From Deltaproteobacteria bacterium (GTDB lineage: Bacteria; Desulfobacterota; Binatia; DP-6), in assembly GCA_005879205.1 (NCBI GenBank), contig VBLD01000344.1, positions 1-5,988 of the forward strand: a stretch of 5,988 nt of DNA. The letters run 5' to 3'. Below are positions 4,509 to 5,988 of the stretch, in pieces. The translations under genes were made by a program, and so were the position numbers. The first letter of the stretch is position 1. Each line of letters opens with the position of its first letter. A model generated the notes under the pieces. It ran no database searches. It saw only the letters and a list, made by a program, of their open reading frames with translations, and was not told where the DNA came from.

Positions 4509-5723
4509 ATGGTGGATGGAGCCGGGGTCCGGATGACCGGCCCTTTGTCACCGTACGCGCCTGGCGTTTGGCGCGAGCTCCGCGAGCGCGGCTACACCGC
4601 GCTCTCGAGCAGGAATGTCCTTCGCTTGATGGCGCACCTGAGCCGCTGGCTCCAGAGCGAGGGACTTGAGCCCGTGGAGCTGAGCGCCGAGCGAATCGGC
4701 GCGTTCTGTGCCGCGCGGCGTGGGGCAGGCTACACGGGCTTTCTCACGCCGCGCGCGCTCCGACCGATTCTGGACTACTTGCGGGGTGCGGGCGGGGTGT
4801 CGCTGCCCGAGGCGGCGAGGCACGCGCCGACGCCGCTCGACGGCATCCTCAATCCATACGTCGAGTATCTGCGGCGGGAGCGGAGCCTCACGGAGGCGGC
4901 GATCGCGCGCTACGCGTCGGTCGTCCGGCAGTTACTGGTGCGGCGCTTCGCCCACGAGCCGATCGCGCTCGCCGCGCTGACCGCACGCGATGTCACGGCA
5001 GCCGTGCTGCGGACATCCGAGTGCTACCGCATCGGCACGACCAAACATACCGTCACGGCGTTCCGCTCCTTCCTGCGCTATGCGTACCTGACGGGCCAGA
5101 CCGCGGTGAATCTCACCGGGGCGCTCCCGGCGGTGGCGGGCTGGCGTCTCGCGGGGCTACCGCGGGGACTCGATCCGCGGCAGGTACGTCAGCTGTTGCG
5201 GCACTGCGACCGCCGCACTCACCTGGGCCGGCGCAATTACGCGATCGTGCTGCTCATGGTCCGGCTCGGGCTCCGCCGCGGCGAGGTCGCGGCCTTGGTC
5301 CTCGAGGACATCGATTGGCAGCGGGCCGAGGTCGTCATTCGGGGGAAAGGCCGCCGCGAAGATCGGCTGCCGCTCCCCGAGGACGTCGGGCGCGCGGTCG
5401 CCGCGTACCTGCGGGCGAGCCGTCCCCGCCCGACGTCGTGCCGCCACGTGTTTCTGCGCAGCTGTGCGCCGTGCGGCCCACTCGGCGCAGCCGCGATTAC
5501 GGCCGTCGCCACCGCCTGCTTGGCCCGCGCCGGCATCCCGTGCGGCGGCGCGCACCGGCTGCGCCACACGGCGGCGACCGAGATGCTACGCCGAGGCGGC
5601 TCGCTCGACGAGATTGCGCAGGTCCTGCGCCACCAAAGCGCGGACACGACCGCTCTCTACGCGAAAGTCGATCGCCTCGGCTTGCGTGACCTCGCCCAGC
5701 CCTGGCCGGGAGGTGCGCGATGA
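4509..5723 (+). CDS. Tyrosine recombinase, first of a coupled set (RitA-like position)
   Basis: The protein is 404 residues and apparently intact. Residues 1-95 form a leading helical region ('RLMAHLSRWLQSEGL'). About 105-200 is the SAM-like core-binding domain, and about 215-395 the catalytic domain. All expected catalytic residues are visible: R256 in 'GLRRGE', K280 in 'RGKGRR', H349 and R352 in 'HRLRH', H375 in 'LRHQS' and the nucleophile Y384 in 'ALYAKVD'. The family breaks and rejoins DNA through a 3'-phosphotyrosine link. The C-terminus 'PWPGG' and the extra N-terminal region match a recombinase type I recall as the leading gene of two- or three-integrase clusters. Its stop overlaps the next start as ATGA. 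The half-sites at 4325-4444 are its likely substrate. Confidence 0.93.
   Translation: MVDGAGVRMTGPLSPYAPGVWRELRERGYTALSSRNVLRLMAHLSRWLQSEGLEPVELSAERIGAFCAARRGAGYTGFLTPRALRPILDYLRGAGGVSLPEAARHAPTPLDGILNPYVEYLRRERSLTEAAIARYASVVRQLLVRRFAHEPIALAALTARDVTAAVLRTSECYRIGTTKHTVTAFRSFLRYAYLTGQTAVNLTGALPAVAGWRLAGLPRGLDPRQVRQLLRHCDRRTHLGRRNYAIVLLMVRLGLRRGEVAALVLEDIDWQRAEVVIRGKGRREDRLPLPEDVGRAVAAYLRASRPRPTSCRHVFLRSCAPCGPLGAAAITAVATACLARAGIPCGGAHRLRHTAATEMLRRGGSLDEIAQVLRHQSADTTALYAKVDRLGLRDLAQPWPGGAR
5708..5713 (+). promoter_or_regulatory. Shine-Dalgarno sequence GGGAGG for the second recombinase
   Basis: GGGAGG lies inside the last codons of the first recombinase, 6 bases before ATG 5720. It supports the ATGA overlap as the real start and indicates coupled translation. 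Confidence 0.75.
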
Positions 5724-5988
5724 GCAACCTCGCGACCAGCGTGGATGAATACCTCCGTGTGCGCCGGGCGCTCGGCTTTAAACTCGAGCGGGAAACCCGC
5801 TTGCTGCCCGCGTTTGTCGCGTTTCTCCACCGCCACGGCGGCGTCTCCATCACCACCGACCTGGCATTGCGCTGGGCGATGGAGCCGGCGGACGCCTCCC
5901 CGCGGTGGTGGGCGATGCGGTTGGGCATGGTCCGCGGCTTTGCCCGCTACCTCGGCGCACGCGATCCCCGGACAGAAATCCCGCCGCG
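5720..5988 (+). CDS. Second tyrosine recombinase of the set, N-terminal 89 residues only (cut by window end)
   Basis: The frame is open from ATG 5720 to the window edge without a stop. The visible part is an N-terminal SAM-like core-binding domain: 'SVDEYLRVRRALGFKLERE', 'LLPAFVAFLHRHGG', 'ITTDLALRWAMEP', 'WWAMRLGMVRGFARYL'. The 'RALGFKL' opening and 'RxxxVRGFARYL' helix are typical of the partner integrase that follows a RitA-like gene. The catalytic domain lies outside the window, so activity cannot be judged. The start overlaps the previous stop by four bases, and a heteromeric recombinase acting with its neighbour is plausible. Confidence 0.85.
   Translation, partial: MSNLATSVDEYLRVRRALGFKLERETRLLPAFVAFLHRHGGVSITTDLALRWAMEPADASPRWWAMRLGMVRGFARYLGARDPRTEIPP

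Larger units (their letters stand above)
4325..5988 (+). mobile_element. Left part of a multi-tyrosine-recombinase (RIT-like) element, right end outside window
   Basis: Recognisable HNH-family coding sequence ends at 4324. It is followed by about 180 bases of repeat-rich noncoding DNA and then at least two coupled tyrosine recombinases in the same orientation. Recombinase-In-Trio elements carry three overlapping tyrosine recombinase genes between inverted terminal repeats. The third gene and the right end would lie beyond 5988, so this assignment is inference. Alternatives are a Tn554-like transposon or a degenerate genomic-island integrase cluster. No cargo genes are visible on this side. 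Confidence 0.6.

Overview
The window looks like a chromosomal fragment from a high-GC, probably uncultivated deltaproteobacterial-type bacterium. I lean towards the Binatota/Desulfobacterota side. The reasons are a secreted FG-GAP protein with a long Thr linker and a 'DPCTTDTC' Cys motif, and an HNH protein of a duplicated type that I recall from such genomes. The taxonomic call rests on recalled protein style, not on a search.

Layout, all on the plus strand. 2-802: C-terminal part of a secreted FG-GAP / Thr-rich / Cys-motif protein. 803-924: spacer with an inverted repeat and a candidate promoter. 925-1254: small unnamed protein with a helix-turn-helix-like C-terminus. 1312-1737: NUDIX hydrolase. 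1737-2633: DUF882/peptidase M15-type metallopeptidase whose GTG start overlaps the NUDIX stop. 2634-2816: spacer with a second TGCAT...ATGCA inverted repeat and a strong leaderless-type promoter. 2817-4444: HNH endonuclease-type gene damaged twice, by an apparent 4-base deletion near 3009 and by loss of its 3' end. 4325 to the window end: left end of a mobile element carrying at least two translationally coupled tyrosine recombinases (4509-5723 and 5720 onwards), resembling the multi-recombinase 'RIT' type.

The most interesting part is 4319-4508. HNH-family sequence appears to stop at 4324, and the next base opens a set of five TTATGCCG half-sites in both orientations and in two sequence classes. 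Two of them form a site of arm, 6-bp centre, arm, the geometry of a tyrosine-recombinase crossover site. The 6-bp centre recurs, inverted, as the last six host bases, which creates a perfect 32-bp palindrome across the proposed junction. This looks like a readable integration footprint.

A second theme is gene-start style. The three complete genes or gene starts that appear native (925, 1312, 2817) have a TAnnnT hexamer 5-9 bases before ATG and no convincing ribosome-binding site, which suggests leaderless mRNAs. Both recombinases have clear Shine-Dalgarno sequences.
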